IMG/VR virus record: IMGVR_UViG_3300018414_000007
Location: 17,107 to 81,106 of that record
Strand: one strand, 5' to 3'
Length of the DNA: 64,000 nucleotides
Origin: a virus
Shown here: positions 1 to 8,294 of the stretch, piece by piece
Layout of the letters: each line of letters opens with the position of its first letter
Numbering within the stretch: the first letter of the stretch is position 1
Made by a program: the position numbers and the translations under genes
The notes under the pieces: generated by a model
The model's input: the letters and a program-made list of their open reading frames with translations, nothing else
Told to the model about the DNA's origin: nothing
Database searches by the model: none

Positions 1-1528
1 CTACAGATTGAGATAAAGTCATATCAACTCCAGCAAACTGATTAAAGTTTGATGTCTGTCCTTGGAATTTACCTTTACCTTCTTCAAATGAGTTTATGAA
101 TGCTATACCAGCTGTATCAAAGTAATACATCCATTTATCAATATCTATACCTTGTGATCTAGGAATTTGTGCAATATCCATAATCATCTTCTTACCTTTA
201 GCTTTAGCTATCTCAAGTTCCATTCTATACATGATGATGTTGTATAGATATTGGTGATGTTTAACTAAGTCTACTAAAGAAGTTGGTTGAGAGTTTCTAC
301 CATTAGATACTGCTCCTACAAATCCAAGTTTACAAAGACTAGGATTATCTATAGTTCTATATTGAATACTCTTAGGTCTAATTCTTGTATAAATAGCTTG
401 ACCTATTTTAGTACCTTCCCATACTTCAGATATCCAAATCCATTCTACAGTTTCTCCATTTTCCTTTACAGGTTTATATGTTTCATCTACTATAGTTTCA
501 GACTTCTCAAGTGTTTGTGGATCATAAGTAGTTAGATAACCTATTTTTCTCATAGACTTCCATTCTACTCTTGTAACTCTTACATAACCACTTCTATGAG
601 TATTATCAAAGCTTGGTCTAGTATAAGAGATAGGAACAATAGGACCAGTAGCTGGACCCATAGGCATTCTAGTTTGACCTGCTACACCTGTTGTACCACT
701 GTCTATTGCAGTTATATCATCCTCTGATAGATCACTACCATAAGTATCTATAACTTCACTAGGAGTACAATACTTAGTATGAGCTCCCCATTGAGAGTCT
801 TCAATAAAGTCTTTATCTGGGTTTTTATCATAATCAAAATCTAATGGATTAACTACTTCACAAATAGGTTCACCATTTTCAATACCAACATAGTAGAACT
901 CTTCAGAAGTAATTAAACTATCTTTAAATCCTTTATTAAATTTATATTCTAGATTTTGTTGTTTTACAAGATATTCAGCTATTCTATTAGCTGTTACTTC
1001 TCTCATATCATTTAGAGAGTATGTAGAGTAATCCTGTAATTGTTTTGGAGTTTGTTGTTGAGGAGGATTAGGATTTTGTATATTAACTCCTTGTTGTTGT
1101 AACTGTCCTACTAGTTCTTGTTCTAAGAAGTCTAGTACTAGTTCTTTCTTTTTATCTTCTATCTGAGATACTGCATCTTCATTTACAGCAACTACTCTAA
1201 AGTTAAAAGGACGCTTAATTTCTTCTCCTTCTAAAAGTTTTAGTTTAGGAGTAATGATATTATAGTTTTGTAACTTAGCTGGAAACTCTTCTTTTAATCC
1301 ATATGGATTAGTAATGTATCTCCAGTCTTCAGGATCTATAATAGAGTTATATAAATCATAATTGATCTTTTTCTTTTGAAAAGAGTTATATCCTACACTT
1401 AATGAGTGTGAAGTAGATAGTCCAATAATGAAGTCTACATTTTGCTTTCCCCACTCTTCATCCTTTTTTGATCTAGGAAGTTTCTGTCTTGGAAAGGAAT
1501 ATGGTAAATTATAATTTATATCTGACAT
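1..1528 (-). CDS. Portal protein, crAss-like (N-terminal 509 residues, cut by window edge)
   Basis: This minus-strand frame is open from an ATG at 1528 to the left edge. The portal is the dodecameric ring at the capsid vertex through which TerL pumps DNA. The call rests on position just downstream of TerL and on a crAss-portal-like body: a charged N-terminus, a Gln/Pro-rich stretch near residues 160-180, and a long Tyr/Asp/Glu-rich segment containing VNPLDFDYDKNPD. Crassvirales portals are usually longer than this, consistent with a missing C-terminus. The gene is 51 bp downstream of the TerL stop, and a host-type promoter fits in that gap. The start is the first ATG after the TerL stop. Family assignment is from memory of the family, not a search. 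Confidence 0.82.
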   Translation of the reverse strand, partial: MSDINYNLPYSFPRQKLPRSKKDEEWGKQNVDFIIGLSTSHSLSVGYNSFQKKKINYDLYNSIIDPEDWRYITNPYGLKEEFPAKLQNYNIITPKLKLLEGEEIKRPFNFRVVAVNEDAVSQIEDKKKELVLDFLEQELVGQLQQQGVNIQNPNPPQQQTPKQLQDYSTYSLNDMREVTANRIAEYLVKQQNLEYKFNKGFKDSLITSEEFYYVGIENGEPICEVVNPLDFDYDKNPDKDFIEDSQWGAHTKYCTPSEVIDTYGSDLSEDDITAIDSGTTGVAGQTRMPMGPATGPIVPISYTRPSFDNTHRSGYVRVTRVEWKSMRKIGYLTTYDPQTLEKSETIVDETYKPVKENGETVEWIWISEVWEGTKIGQAIYTRIRPKSIQYRTIDNPSLCKLGFVGAVSNGRNSQPTSLVDLVKHHQYLYNIIMYRMELEIAKAKGKKMIMDIAQIPRSQGIDIDKWMYYFDTAGIAFINSFEEGKGKFQGQTSNFNQFAGVDMTLSQSV

Positions 1529-1546
1529 TAAGAAATAATAATTTTA

Positions 1547-1578
1547 CAAAATTAATCAATTTATTTTGAATTTCCAAA
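1547..1578 (-). promoter_or_regulatory. Bacteroides-type promoter upstream of portal gene
   Basis: Read on the minus strand: TTTG (1578-1575), 20 bp spacer, TAATTTTG (1554-1547), matching the Bacteroides -33/-7 consensus TTTG/TAnnTTTG. The predicted +1 is near 1543, giving a 14-nt leader before the portal ATG. It sits in the TerL-portal gap, which suggests separate late expression of the structural genes. Confidence 0.5.
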
Positions 1579-3783
1579 TTAATAATATTGAGGCTTTCTA
1601 TTTACAAATAATTGTCTAGTAAAAAAGTTATCAACTTCATCAACATCTAACTGAGGTTCTTCTACTTGGATCTTGTGCATTTCCAAATCTTGCATCATTA
1701 CAAGCATAAAAGCAATGACTCTATCAAAGTTACCATCTTTATTATAACCTATTAATTCTTTTAATAGAGGTATACTAGGTATCTTAGTTAATTGTAATTT
1801 CCCTGGTTCTAATTCAGTCTTTAACCAATCTCTAGTCATAATCTCTATAGCATCTTTTATTTGGTTAGTCATGTGAGTACCAAATACTCTATCTACTTTA
1901 GTATTAGGAGATATAGACTTTATAATAGCAGGTTGTCTACAAAGTAAATGTAAACTATTCTTTGTTTCAAAATAAGCTTTAATTCCTGGAGTTTGATTTT
2001 CATACAATGCTTGTGCATTATAATACTCTAGTAATCTTCTACACTGTTCATAGAAATCACTAGCAAATTCTGGTCTACCAGTGTATTCAGCTACAAGTGT
2101 ATGATAAGTTTGGTCTGCATTAACAAATCTTTTATATATCATTATAGAACCCATAGAAGAAGAGCTATCAGCTTGATCTTGGTCTATACTATCTATACCA
2201 GCTATATATGTACCATATTGAGGATTCTCAATAGGTTGTTCCCATATTACTACAGCTCCTCTAGGATCTTTAGAATACTTAGTAGGATAGTCACAAGGAG
2301 TTAAATCATGGTCTACTTTAAACATAGCTTTACCATTTTCATCTCTTTGCATCCAACCAGTAGCACCTAATTCTTTTAATCTTCTATTAGATTCTATATT
2401 AGCTAGATGTTCTTTTAGTTCAGCTGTAGGGAATATATTACCTTGTTGTACTAAAAATGCTTCAGATGGAACTACTGGTCTATTCTGTAACTCATCATAT
2501 AGAGGTTGTTTACTTCTACCATTAGCTAGTTTAACTCTTTCATTCTCTAAGAACTTTCTAGCTTGAACTTCATCAGTAACTCCTTCATCATTCTTAAACT
2601 GATTAAGAGTTTTCCAAGCAGGTACAAAATAACCTATCTTACCTTTGTTTTCATACTCATCTTCAAATACTAAACAATCATAAGGTTCAGGATGGTAGAA
2701 CACTTCTTTAACAGCTTCAGTACTACCTCCAGCCATATCACCACCTGTACCAAACATCCATATAGTACCAAACTTTTCTGAACCATTCATAGTACATTCT
2801 TTTAATTGACCTAGAGCTAATAAGAGATTACCCATAAAACCAATCTCTTCTAAAGCTACAAATCCTGGTCTTGTTCCATTGGCAGCCATAGGATTGTCTG
2901 CAAATGACCTATGATGAATCATAGACTTCGACCCTTTCTTTACCCAGTTATTACCTATCTTTTGATCATACTCAGCTACAACAGTTTTACCAGATTCCCA
3001 AGAGCCTGAGAATTTCTTTAAGAAAGGAGCAGGATAATATCTATCACCTAACTCCATTCCACCAGTAAGATTCTCTAGTCCTAGTCTAACTTTCTTAAGT
3101 AAACCAGAACTATATTTAGTATCAATAGCTCCTACTAGAGTTTCACTCTTAGCTTCTTTTAAATCACTATAAGAGAATACTCCATCATGTAAGAAGTTCC
3201 AAGCTATAAGATTAGCTGCAAAGAAAGATTTACCACCACCTCTAGCTTCTATATCAACAACATTCTTAGCATTGTTATACATAAGAGGTCTACCAAGATC
3301 TTCTTTATGATTCCATCTTAAGTAGTCTCTAGCTTCAACATAATTAACTGGAACATATCTTTTAGGTAAACTACGAGCTTCTCCTAATCTAATATCATCC
3401 CAAGGTTCTATCTGAATTTGTTTACATTCAAACTCATCATAGAATAACATTGTATCTTTTAATGACCTATCACAAGTATTGTAATGGTCATATTCAAAAC
3501 CAGAGAAACCTCTAGCTTCCATAAAAAGATATCCTTTCTCCCATTCTAAATCTCTGAGGAAAGGATGATCTATTACCTTATTTTTACTATTCTTAGTTTT
3601 ATTTAATTCTATCTTCCAATGGTTAATGTATTGATATACAGGTCCAGGCATATACTTACCACCAGACCAATAACCTTCAATACATCTCCTTCTCTCCTCT
3701 TTCCAGAAAGTTCTATAGTCTAAACTGAGAGGATTTAACTTCTCAATCTTTTGTTTGAAATTAGAATTAGATACATAACTCAT
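1579..3783 (-). CDS. terL: Terminase large subunit (TerL)
   Basis: The 734-residue protein is the packaging motor: an N-terminal ATPase that translocates DNA into the procapsid through the portal and a C-terminal RNase H-like nuclease that cuts concatemers. Visible motifs are a Walker A-like RGGGKS at about 181-186, a hydrophobic Walker B strand with two acidic residues (FVALEE, 308-313), and a nuclease strand beginning AGIDSIDQD with Asp531. The length is normal for phage TerL. The upstream gene's stop overlaps the start (TAATG). No separate small terminase is recognised nearby, which is common in crAss-like phages. Confidence 0.95.
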   Translation of the reverse strand: MSYVSNSNFKQKIEKLNPLSLDYRTFWKEERRRCIEGYWSGGKYMPGPVYQYINHWKIELNKTKNSKNKVIDHPFLRDLEWEKGYLFMEARGFSGFEYDHYNTCDRSLKDTMLFYDEFECKQIQIEPWDDIRLGEARSLPKRYVPVNYVEARDYLRWNHKEDLGRPLMYNNAKNVVDIEARGGGKSFFAANLIAWNFLHDGVFSYSDLKEAKSETLVGAIDTKYSSGLLKKVRLGLENLTGGMELGDRYYPAPFLKKFSGSWESGKTVVAEYDQKIGNNWVKKGSKSMIHHRSFADNPMAANGTRPGFVALEEIGFMGNLLLALGQLKECTMNGSEKFGTIWMFGTGGDMAGGSTEAVKEVFYHPEPYDCLVFEDEYENKGKIGYFVPAWKTLNQFKNDEGVTDEVQARKFLENERVKLANGRSKQPLYDELQNRPVVPSEAFLVQQGNIFPTAELKEHLANIESNRRLKELGATGWMQRDENGKAMFKVDHDLTPCDYPTKYSKDPRGAVVIWEQPIENPQYGTYIAGIDSIDQDQADSSSSMGSIMIYKRFVNADQTYHTLVAEYTGRPEFASDFYEQCRRLLEYYNAQALYENQTPGIKAYFETKNSLHLLCRQPAIIKSISPNTKVDRVFGTHMTNQIKDAIEIMTRDWLKTELEPGKLQLTKIPSIPLLKELIGYNKDGNFDRVIAFMLVMMQDLEMHKIQVEEPQLDVDEVDNFFTRQLFVNRKPQYY

Positions 3784-3983
3784 TACTGTTTAAAATAACC
3801 TGATGGTACATGGAGTGTTGTGACTATTTCTATATTACTATCATCTTCTTTATAGTACATACTAAGGTCTCCTTTTTCAGTATCATCTATAAACTCTGTT
3901 TTAAAATTAGTAGGCATCTTATAATTAATATCTTCCTTTATAATTTGTACAAAGTCTTCTGGTAATTTTAGTTCTTTTTCCAT
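3783..3983 (-). CDS. Small conserved hypothetical protein upstream of TerL
   Basis: A 66-residue acidic protein starting MEKELKLPEDF. An upstream in-frame ATG at 4037 would overlap the preceding gene by 53 nt, so the ATG at 3983, one base after that gene's TAA, is preferred. The stop overlaps the TerL start. No domain is recognised. Its place in the packaging operon suggests a packaging or assembly accessory role, which is inference. Confidence 0.7.
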   Translation of the reverse strand: MEKELKLPEDFVQIIKEDINYKMPTNFKTEFIDDTEKGDLSMYYKEDDSNIEIVTTLHVPSGYFKQ

Positions 3984-3984
3984 A

Positions 3985-4515
3985 TTATATATCTTCACTA
4001 TCTGCAAGTGACAACTCATGTCCACCTTTAGTTGCACCTACATTCTTTTCTTTACTTAATTCTTCTTGTATAATTTTAAATGTCTTAAATATCTTTTCAG
4101 TACCTACAGACATTTTATCTATCTTATCAAAGTTATCTAAATCATATTCAGTATCTCTGAGGAACTTAGTTCTTTTATCTAGAGTTTCTAACCACTGTCT
4201 TAAGTGTCTTTTAGCTGGAGTATCTACAAGTTTCATAATCATTTCTATAGCAGGATTAATCATCTTAAGATTCTTATTATAGAAATCTTTATCTTTAAGA
4301 TAATCTTTACCTACTATAGAAACTCTTTCTTCTAGTTCTAAATTATAGAATCTAGAATCTAAATCAAAGCAAGCTACTATAAACCACATAACATCAGATG
4401 ACTTAGTTTTAAACTCTTTCTGTATAGTCTTAAACTCTTCAATCTTTTTAAACTCTGGATACATTTCCCAGAAGTTATACTCAGGATCTATAATATTAAA
4501 TACTTTGTCTGTCAT
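3985..4515 (-). CDS. Conserved hypothetical protein of the packaging operon
   Basis: The 176-residue protein is rich in aromatic and charged residues and looks mostly helical, with a serine/glycine-rich tail. It has no signal peptide or membrane segment, and I recognise no named domain. Lying between an IHF-like gene and TerL, it resembles the unnamed conserved genes next to terminase in crAss-like phages. A structural or small-terminase-like role is possible but cannot be shown here. Its start overlaps the end of the upstream gene by 20 nt, as expected for translational coupling. Confidence 0.75.
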   Translation of the reverse strand: MTDKVFNIIDPEYNFWEMYPEFKKIEEFKTIQKEFKTKSSDVMWFIVACFDLDSRFYNLELEERVSIVGKDYLKDKDFYNKNLKMINPAIEMIMKLVDTPAKRHLRQWLETLDKRTKFLRDTEYDLDNFDKIDKMSVGTEKIFKTFKIIQEELSKEKNVGATKGGHELSLADSEDI

Positions 4516-4711
4516 TCTTATTCTTTATGTAGTTTTCAACTCTTCTAGGTTTGACACCAAATACACCTAAATGATGTAATCTAATTGCTTGAAATTCTCC
4601 TTGCTCCATAGTATCTCTAACAAATTCAAATTGAGATCTAATCACCCTTTCAATTACTTCTTCATCTAGATTATATTTACTCGCTAGAACTGTTAGTATC
4701 TTCTGATTCAT
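4496..4711 (-). CDS. IHF/HU-like DNA-bending protein
   Basis: The 71-residue protein has an N-terminal helical pair and then a segment with the HU/IHF pattern: VRDTMEQGEFQAIRLHHLG, then a Gly-Val-Phe strand and basic KPRR. This corresponds to the family's GExVxLxGFGxF...R pattern. Crass-like phages are known to encode IHF-like proteins. The likely role is bending DNA during packaging, replication or transcription. It is shorter than bacterial IHF (about 90-100 residues), so the DNA-binding arm may be reduced. The call is moderate and would need a profile search. Confidence 0.6.
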   Translation of the reverse strand: MNQKILTVLASKYNLDEEVIERVIRSQFEFVRDTMEQGEFQAIRLHHLGVFGVKPRRVENYIKNKNDRQSI

Positions 4712-4982
4712 TTTGATGTCTTTTAATATAATCTTTTAAATCAGTAAATGAAGTCTCTCCAATATGACTAATCATAAATGTAACTCTATTACCTTCTGAA
4801 TCTACACAACTCTTCCAGATTCTTTTATAATCTATTCCTTTAGTAATTGCACTATATCCTAAGTATAAGTAATCTGTTTTACTTAATGGATAAATAAGTG
4901 TATCATATTTTTTAGCATAAGGAGATTTCTTTTTTGCTGGTTTAAATCCAATGCTAATTATTTGTTCTCTTGTAATGGACAT
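4677..4982 (-). CDS. Conserved hypothetical protein
   Basis: The 101-residue basic protein contains KPAKKKSPYAKKYDTLIYPL near its N-terminus and a Ser/Glu-rich C-terminus. No domain is recognised. Its 3' end overlaps the start of the IHF-like gene by 35 nt in another frame, so the two are probably co-translated. It belongs to the leftward operon. Confidence 0.7.
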   Translation of the reverse strand: MSITREQIISIGFKPAKKKSPYAKKYDTLIYPLSKTDYLYLGYSAITKGIDYKRIWKSCVDSEGNRVTFMISHIGETSFTDLKDYIKRHQNESEDTNSSSE

Positions 4983-4983
4983 A

Positions 4984-5184
4984 TTAATCCTTTAATTTAA
5001 TTCTAAGTTTTAATGTATATTTATTATTCTTAACTATAATTTCTTTATCTAGAAACTCATAAGCATCTTCTCTATCTAGATAATTAGTAAGAGTCTTAAT
5101 CATAGTATTCTCTCTATCAAATAACTCATCAAGTGAATTGTAACTAATTGTTATTATTTTTATATATTCTTTTGTATCTTCCAT
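4984..5184 (-). CDS. Small hypothetical protein
   Basis: A 66-residue protein, MEDTKEYIKIITISYNSLDE onward, with alternating charged and hydrophobic residues. It is separated by one or two bases from both neighbours, so it is in the same transcript. No domain is recognised. Confidence 0.65.
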   Translation of the reverse strand: MEDTKEYIKIITISYNSLDELFDRENTMIKTLTNYLDREDAYEFLDKEIIVKNNKYTLKLRIKLKD

Positions 5185-5186
5185 TA

Positions 5187-5576
5187 TTAATCTTGTATTG
5201 TAAATTTAAATTCATTAATATACTCTGTACCTACCTCTGGTATCTGTACAAATAATCTAGGATTAATTGTAAGAGCTCTTACATTATCATCTGTTTCTCT
5301 TTTAACAAATACACCTTTATCTGTTAAAGATTTGATGTAGTTATTTAAATTATAGATAGAAATGCCCAATGCCTCTGCTATGATTTTACGGTTAGCAGAG
5401 GAGAAGGTAATAGCTTCTTGTTGATTGGGTGTCAACTCATTGGGAAGACTAGCTAGTGTATTTGTGAAGTGCACTAAGATTGCTAGTTCTTGTTTGGATA
5501 GATTGAGTATAAAGTTTATTGATTTGTAGAAATTTGTATAAAAATCTTTTCTACTAATTGTTTTTTTAAATATCAT
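5187..5576 (-). CDS. Winged-helix DNA-binding protein (RepL/MarR-like)
   Basis: The 129-residue protein has a central helix-turn-helix: SANRKIIAEALGISIYNLNN, then a helix IKSLTDKGVF and a wing with VKRETDDNVRALTINPRLF. This layout is typical of winged-helix regulators and of RepL-type plasmid/phage replication proteins. It is the first gene downstream of the tRNA-like locus in the leftward operon, so it may regulate the late leftward genes. Regulator versus replication initiator cannot be decided from sequence alone. Confidence 0.6.
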   Translation of the reverse strand: MIFKKTISRKDFYTNFYKSINFILNLSKQELAILVHFTNTLASLPNELTPNQQEAITFSSANRKIIAEALGISIYNLNNYIKSLTDKGVFVKRETDDNVRALTINPRLFVQIPEVGTEYINEFKFTIQD

Positions 5577-5595
5577 ATTTATATTTTAACTTTGT

Positions 5596-5668
5596 AGCGG
5601 GAGTTTGACTCGAACAAACAATACTTAGGATAATGAAACCTACCAGCCTACCCAGGCTTGTTCCCGCA
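5596..5668 (-). tRNA. Degenerate tRNA-like sequence, CAT anticodon position
   Basis: On the minus strand the ends pair GCGGGA with TCCCGC, the T arm is GTTTG-TTCGAGT-CAAAC with a canonical TTCRANY loop, and the D arm pairs AGCC with GGCT around TGGGTA. The anticodon arm pairs TAGG with CCTA around a loop containing CAT (Met). Oddities: T rather than A follows the anticodon, there is a T-T mismatch at the base of the anticodon stem, and the first acceptor pair is mismatched or missing. CCA is not encoded. It is either a diverged tRNA-Met or a decayed tRNA. Confidence 0.55.
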
Positions 5669-5675
5669 ATATTTA

Positions 5676-5730
5676 AAGTAAGCTCCTGCTCCTGGATAAA
5701 GGAATTAAGCAGTATTTGCTGCACTTACTT
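5676..5730 (-). other. Stem-loop next to the tRNA-like locus
   Basis: AAGTAAG near 5676 can pair with CTTACTT at 5724-5730 around two internal hairpins (GCAG/CTGC and CTCCTG/CAGGAG). It fills the gap between the tiny membrane protein gene and the tRNA-like sequence. It lacks a T loop, so it is not a second tRNA. It may be a processing signal or leader structure. Confidence 0.4.
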
Positions 5731-5737
5731 ATTAATT

Positions 5738-5830
5738 TTATTTATCTTTCTTTAGACCTGTGTATAATGCTAGTATAAATAAACCTCCACCTACTCCAAC
5801 AAATACACACAGTTCTAAAAGATGTTCCAT
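5738..5830 (-). CDS. Tiny single-pass membrane protein in the lysis region
   Basis: A 30-residue ORF: short acidic N-terminus, a hydrophobic Gly-rich helix (VFVGVGGGLFILALY) and a basic tail TGLKKDK, suggesting N-out/C-in topology. Its ATG overlaps the TAA of the upstream gene (TAATG), which supports real translation despite its size. Because it lies beside the endolysin genes it could be a minimal holin or lysis regulator; this is inference only. Confidence 0.55.
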   Translation of the reverse strand: MEHLLELCVFVGVGGGLFILALYTGLKKDK

Positions 5831-6111
5831 TACAAATTTTCTATTAGTTCAATTAATTTCTTTTCAGCTCTTTCTCTAGCTTTATCCATTAAAATTGGAA
5901 CTTGGGTATTACCTAAGAATTTTTTCTTCCCAATATTAATTGGATCTGATTCATATTCTGGCATAAGTATCATTGTACCTAATGCTTTAACTACTGCTTC
6001 AACTTCTTGTGGAGATGAGTGTCTTATATAATTTGATGGTACTGTTCCTTGGTATACACCACTAAATGAATCACTTTTCATACTTTCTATTGCTATTTCT
6101 TTTCCTGCCAT
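5830..6111 (-). CDS. Hypothetical protein in the lysis region
   Basis: A 93-residue protein with an amphipathic C-terminal helix (DKARERAEKKLIELIENL) and a Pro/Ile-rich middle. It has no membrane segment and no recognised domain. Its start lies inside the 3' end of the 48-residue ORF upstream, and its stop overlaps the next start, so it is translationally coupled on both sides. Confidence 0.65.
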   Translation of the reverse strand: MAGKEIAIESMKSDSFSGVYQGTVPSNYIRHSSPQEVEAVVKALGTMILMPEYESDPINIGKKKFLGNTQVPILMDKARERAEKKLIELIENL

Positions 6112-6239
6112 AATTCTTCTTTTAAATCTTCTAAGAATTTCTTCTTAGCTTTTTCTGTTTTTAATTCTAAATATATATCTAATTCTTTATCTTTAAGCAA
6201 TCTCTTTGAGTGGTAAACCACTTTGTTTTCTAACTTCAT
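6093..6239 (-). CDS. Small charged helical protein overlapping the nuclease gene
   Basis: A 48-residue ORF starting MKLENKVVYHSKRLLKDKE and continuing as a Lys/Glu-rich coiled-coil-like helix. It overlaps the 3' end of the nuclease gene by 47 nt and the next gene's start by 19 nt. A later TTG at 6200 would give a 35-residue form with less overlap. It fills an otherwise empty gap of about 80 bp in the operon, which supports it. Function unknown. Confidence 0.5.
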   Translation of the reverse strand: MKLENKVVYHSKRLLKDKELDIYLELKTEKAKKKFLEDLKEELWQEKK

Positions 6240-6774
6240 CTACTGTTACTAAGTACTGAATGTACTTCTTTTTATTTACATCTGCTGTATTAGGCATTAA
6301 ATAAGCTTGTATAATATCATTACCAAACTTAATTACTTTCCAACAGAATGTAGGTATAACAAACTTACTCTCTATTAATCCTTGATTACCAAAACTACCA
6401 CACCATACTTCTACTTGTTTATCTTCTAATGCTAGAGCTCTAGTATCTTCTTCTAAAGCTTTCCAAGTAATCCTATTTAAGTGAGGATGTTGAGGAGCCA
6501 TATTAGTATAATAGAAAGATTCATCTTCGTCTTCTTTATTATCTTCACTATCCTTTGCAGGACAATTATGACCTCTATCCCATTCACTACTATTCCATAC
6601 TTGATCTACTTCTTGTAGTTCTGGATCAGCTTTAAAGTCATCTGCTCTTTCTACACTTGTAGAACCAGGAGTTAGCTCTTCTTTAGTTTCTATCCAATGT
6701 ACTAATATAGGATAATGCAGATCAGTATCATAGTTAGTAGTATAATGATTATGTTGTATTATTACTATTCCCAT
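6193..6774 (-). CDS. DNA/RNA non-specific endonuclease (NUC1 family)
   Basis: The 193-residue protein has the family signature DRGHNCPA (the DRGH motif carrying the catalytic His) followed by the metal-binding Asn region YYTNMAPQHPHLNRITW. This is the beta-beta-alpha-metal fold that cuts single- and double-stranded nucleic acid. No signal peptide is visible. It lies two bases downstream of the lysozyme gene, so it probably acts late, for example degrading host DNA or thinning the lysate; the role is inference. Length is slightly short for the family, but the active-site core is intact. Confidence 0.85.
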   Translation of the reverse strand: MGIVIIQHNHYTTNYDTDLHYPILVHWIETKEELTPGSTSVERADDFKADPELQEVDQVWNSSEWDRGHNCPAKDSEDNKEDEDESFYYTNMAPQHPHLNRITWKALEEDTRALALEDKQVEVWCGSFGNQGLIESKFVIPTFCWKVIKFGNDIIQAYLMPNTADVNKKKYIQYLVTVDEVRKQSGLPLKEIA

Positions 6775-6775
6775 A

Positions 6776-7399
6776 TTATAATTTACTTAAGTCTGTACCA
6801 TTAAAATAATCTAAATCAAACTCACCACCTATTTCTTTACCATCAATAGTACCATACTGACTATACTGCCAGAAATCCCATTTAGAATAACCTTTAGGTA
6901 ATCCAGGTTCAGTCTTTTGATAAGAAGCTAACCATAGATAGTTATTAGGCCAAGCCATATTATTTAGATACTCAGCAAAGAAGTTTTTATAACTATAGAT
7001 AACTACTTTCCTTTTTGTTGCTGCTTGTACTAAATCTATCCATTCATCTATTAATTGGATGAATCCTTGTTTATTTTTAGTTATTTCAATATTTAAATCT
7101 GCTGGTACTTGATCTTCTACATCTAGCATAGGAGGAAGTACATTTGGTTTAGAGAAATCAATATCTAAACTTAAGAAGTTATCAGCTTGAGATTTAGCAT
7201 CTGCATTAACTGTTAAGAAGTGATAAGCTCCTCTATATATATCTTTAGTCTTTAAGTATTGCCAATAAGTATTAAACTTAGGATCTCTAAAACCATTTCC
7301 TTGTGTAGCTTTACAATAGACAAACTTAATGTTTGGATCCAGCTTAGTAAAGTCTACTGTATTATTGTGACTAATGTCTATTCCTTTTATATAACTCAT
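6776..7399 (-). CDS. Endolysin, GH25 muramidase
   Basis: The 207-residue protein is a single GH25 lysozyme domain: the first strand GIDISHNNTVDF with its Asp, the central LPPMLDVED strand carrying the catalytic Asp-x-Glu, and the C-terminal WDFWQYSQYGTIDG strand. Such enzymes cut the MurNAc-GlcNAc bond in peptidoglycan at lysis. There is no signal peptide and no cell-wall-binding domain, so release would need a holin. It precedes the nuclease gene with a one-base gap. Confidence 0.92.
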   Translation of the reverse strand: MSYIKGIDISHNNTVDFTKLDPNIKFVYCKATQGNGFRDPKFNTYWQYLKTKDIYRGAYHFLTVNADAKSQADNFLSLDIDFSKPNVLPPMLDVEDQVPADLNIEITKNKQGFIQLIDEWIDLVQAATKRKVVIYSYKNFFAEYLNNMAWPNNYLWLASYQKTEPGLPKGYSKWDFWQYSQYGTIDGKEIGGEFDLDYFNGTDLSKL

Positions 7400-7400
7400 A

Positions 7401-7577
7401 TTACTCTTTTATTCCATATTTTTCTTCTGCAATCTTTTTAAATCTTTCTACTAACTCTGTATCAGTAGGATTTAAACTCTCTTGCTTCTTTAGTATCTCT
7501 TGCATATAAGCTAGAGCTCTACCATTACTCCTTAACTGACTTTTACCTCTAGTCTTTCCAAATAAATTTCTACTCAC
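7401..7577 (-). CDS. Small basic protein, GTG start
   Basis: A 58-residue ORF starting at a GTG directly after the upstream TAG: V(M)SRNLFGKTRGKSQLRSNG followed by a helical Glu/Lys-rich half. It fills the otherwise empty 177 bp between the lysozyme gene and its upstream neighbour and ends two bases before the lysozyme ATG. The tight packing argues it is real. No domain recognised. Confidence 0.6.
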   Translation of the reverse strand: MSRNLFGKTRGKSQLRSNGRALAYMQEILKKQESLNPTDTELVERFKKIAEEKYGIKE

Positions 7578-7784
7578 CTAATTAATTATAAAATCTTTAT
7601 ATCTTTTTCTAACTATATCTGAAGCTTTCTTTTCAGACATCTTAGAAGCATTCATTAAATCTATTACCTCATTATCATAACTCTGATAGATTCCTAGAAG
7701 TTGATTAATAATAATATTCATATCATAATCATTTATAGGAAGATTCTCATTCTTCATAACAAGATAGAATCCATCTTGAATCAT
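7578..7784 (-). CDS. Small hypothetical helical protein
   Basis: A 68-residue protein with mixed acidic/hydrophobic helices (YDMNIIINQLLGIYQSYDNE) and a basic end (KKASDIVRKRYKDF). Its start overlaps the stop of the ParB-like gene by one base (TAATG-type junction). No domain recognised. Confidence 0.65.
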   Translation of the reverse strand: MIQDGFYLVMKNENLPINDYDMNIIINQLLGIYQSYDNEVIDLMNASKMSEKKASDIVRKRYKDFIIN

Positions 7785-8161
7785 TATACTAGTCTACAAG
7801 GTATATCCAAATCTTCACTAAGGTAATAAGCAGCACATACTCTATGATATCCATCTGCAATAATTAAAGTATCATTAGAACCTCTTACTAACAGTACTGG
7901 TGATAACTTCTTACCTTTATTTACCTTCTTTATATTCTCTTTAACATGTTGATTAGAACTAGGTAGCAATTCTAGCTTACTAGCTCTTAGTATATCTTTA
8001 GCTTTCTTCTTTATAGTTCTAGTAGTCTTAAGATACTCAACAATTACATCTACAACTTCAGATTCTTTAATTAACTCTAAATAATCTGCAGCAGCAGGAT
8101 AATCATGTTCCTCTGGGTCTTTTAACCAAATACTTTTATTCCTTTTTAATTCCTTTGACAT
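7784..8161 (-). CDS. ParB/Srx-like nuclease-fold protein
   Basis: The 125-residue protein ends with a ParB N-terminal-like fold: GKKLSPVLLVRG, then DTLIIADGYHRVCAAYYLSE, matching the family pattern DGyHRxxAa. ParB/Srx-fold proteins bind nucleotides or act as nucleases or CTPases. In phages, stand-alone versions are common and rarely characterised. The N-terminal half is charged and helical. It sits between small unknown genes early in the leftward operon, so a regulatory or DNA-processing role is possible. Confidence 0.7.
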   Translation of the reverse strand: MSKELKRNKSIWLKDPEEHDYPAAADYLELIKESEVVDVIVEYLKTTRTIKKKAKDILRASKLELLPSSNQHVKENIKKVNKGKKLSPVLLVRGSNDTLIIADGYHRVCAAYYLSEDLDIPCRLV

Positions 8162-8294
8162 CTAATAATCTTTTTAAAAAATCTATCAACATAGATCTTT
8201 CTATTTCCATTCTAGGAGATATATTACTATCACTAATAACAATATATTCTTTTTCTAGAATAACTTTATCATCTATACTTAATTTAATAATCAT
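8136..8294 (-). CDS. Small hypothetical protein, first gene after a structured leader
   Basis: A 52-residue ORF, MIIKLSIDDKVILEKEYIV onward. A longer in-frame start at 8333 exists but falls inside the structured leader, so 8294 is preferred. It overlaps the ParB-like gene by 26 nt. No domain recognised. It is the first gene transcribed from the promoter at 8492-8461. Confidence 0.55.
   Translation of the reverse strand: MIIKLSIDDKVILEKEYIVISDSNISPRMEIERSMLIDFLKRLLDVKGIKKE

Noticed and set aside
287-535. 82-residue plus-strand ORF
   Set aside because: It is antisense to the portal gene, with low-complexity Tyr/Phe/Ser composition.
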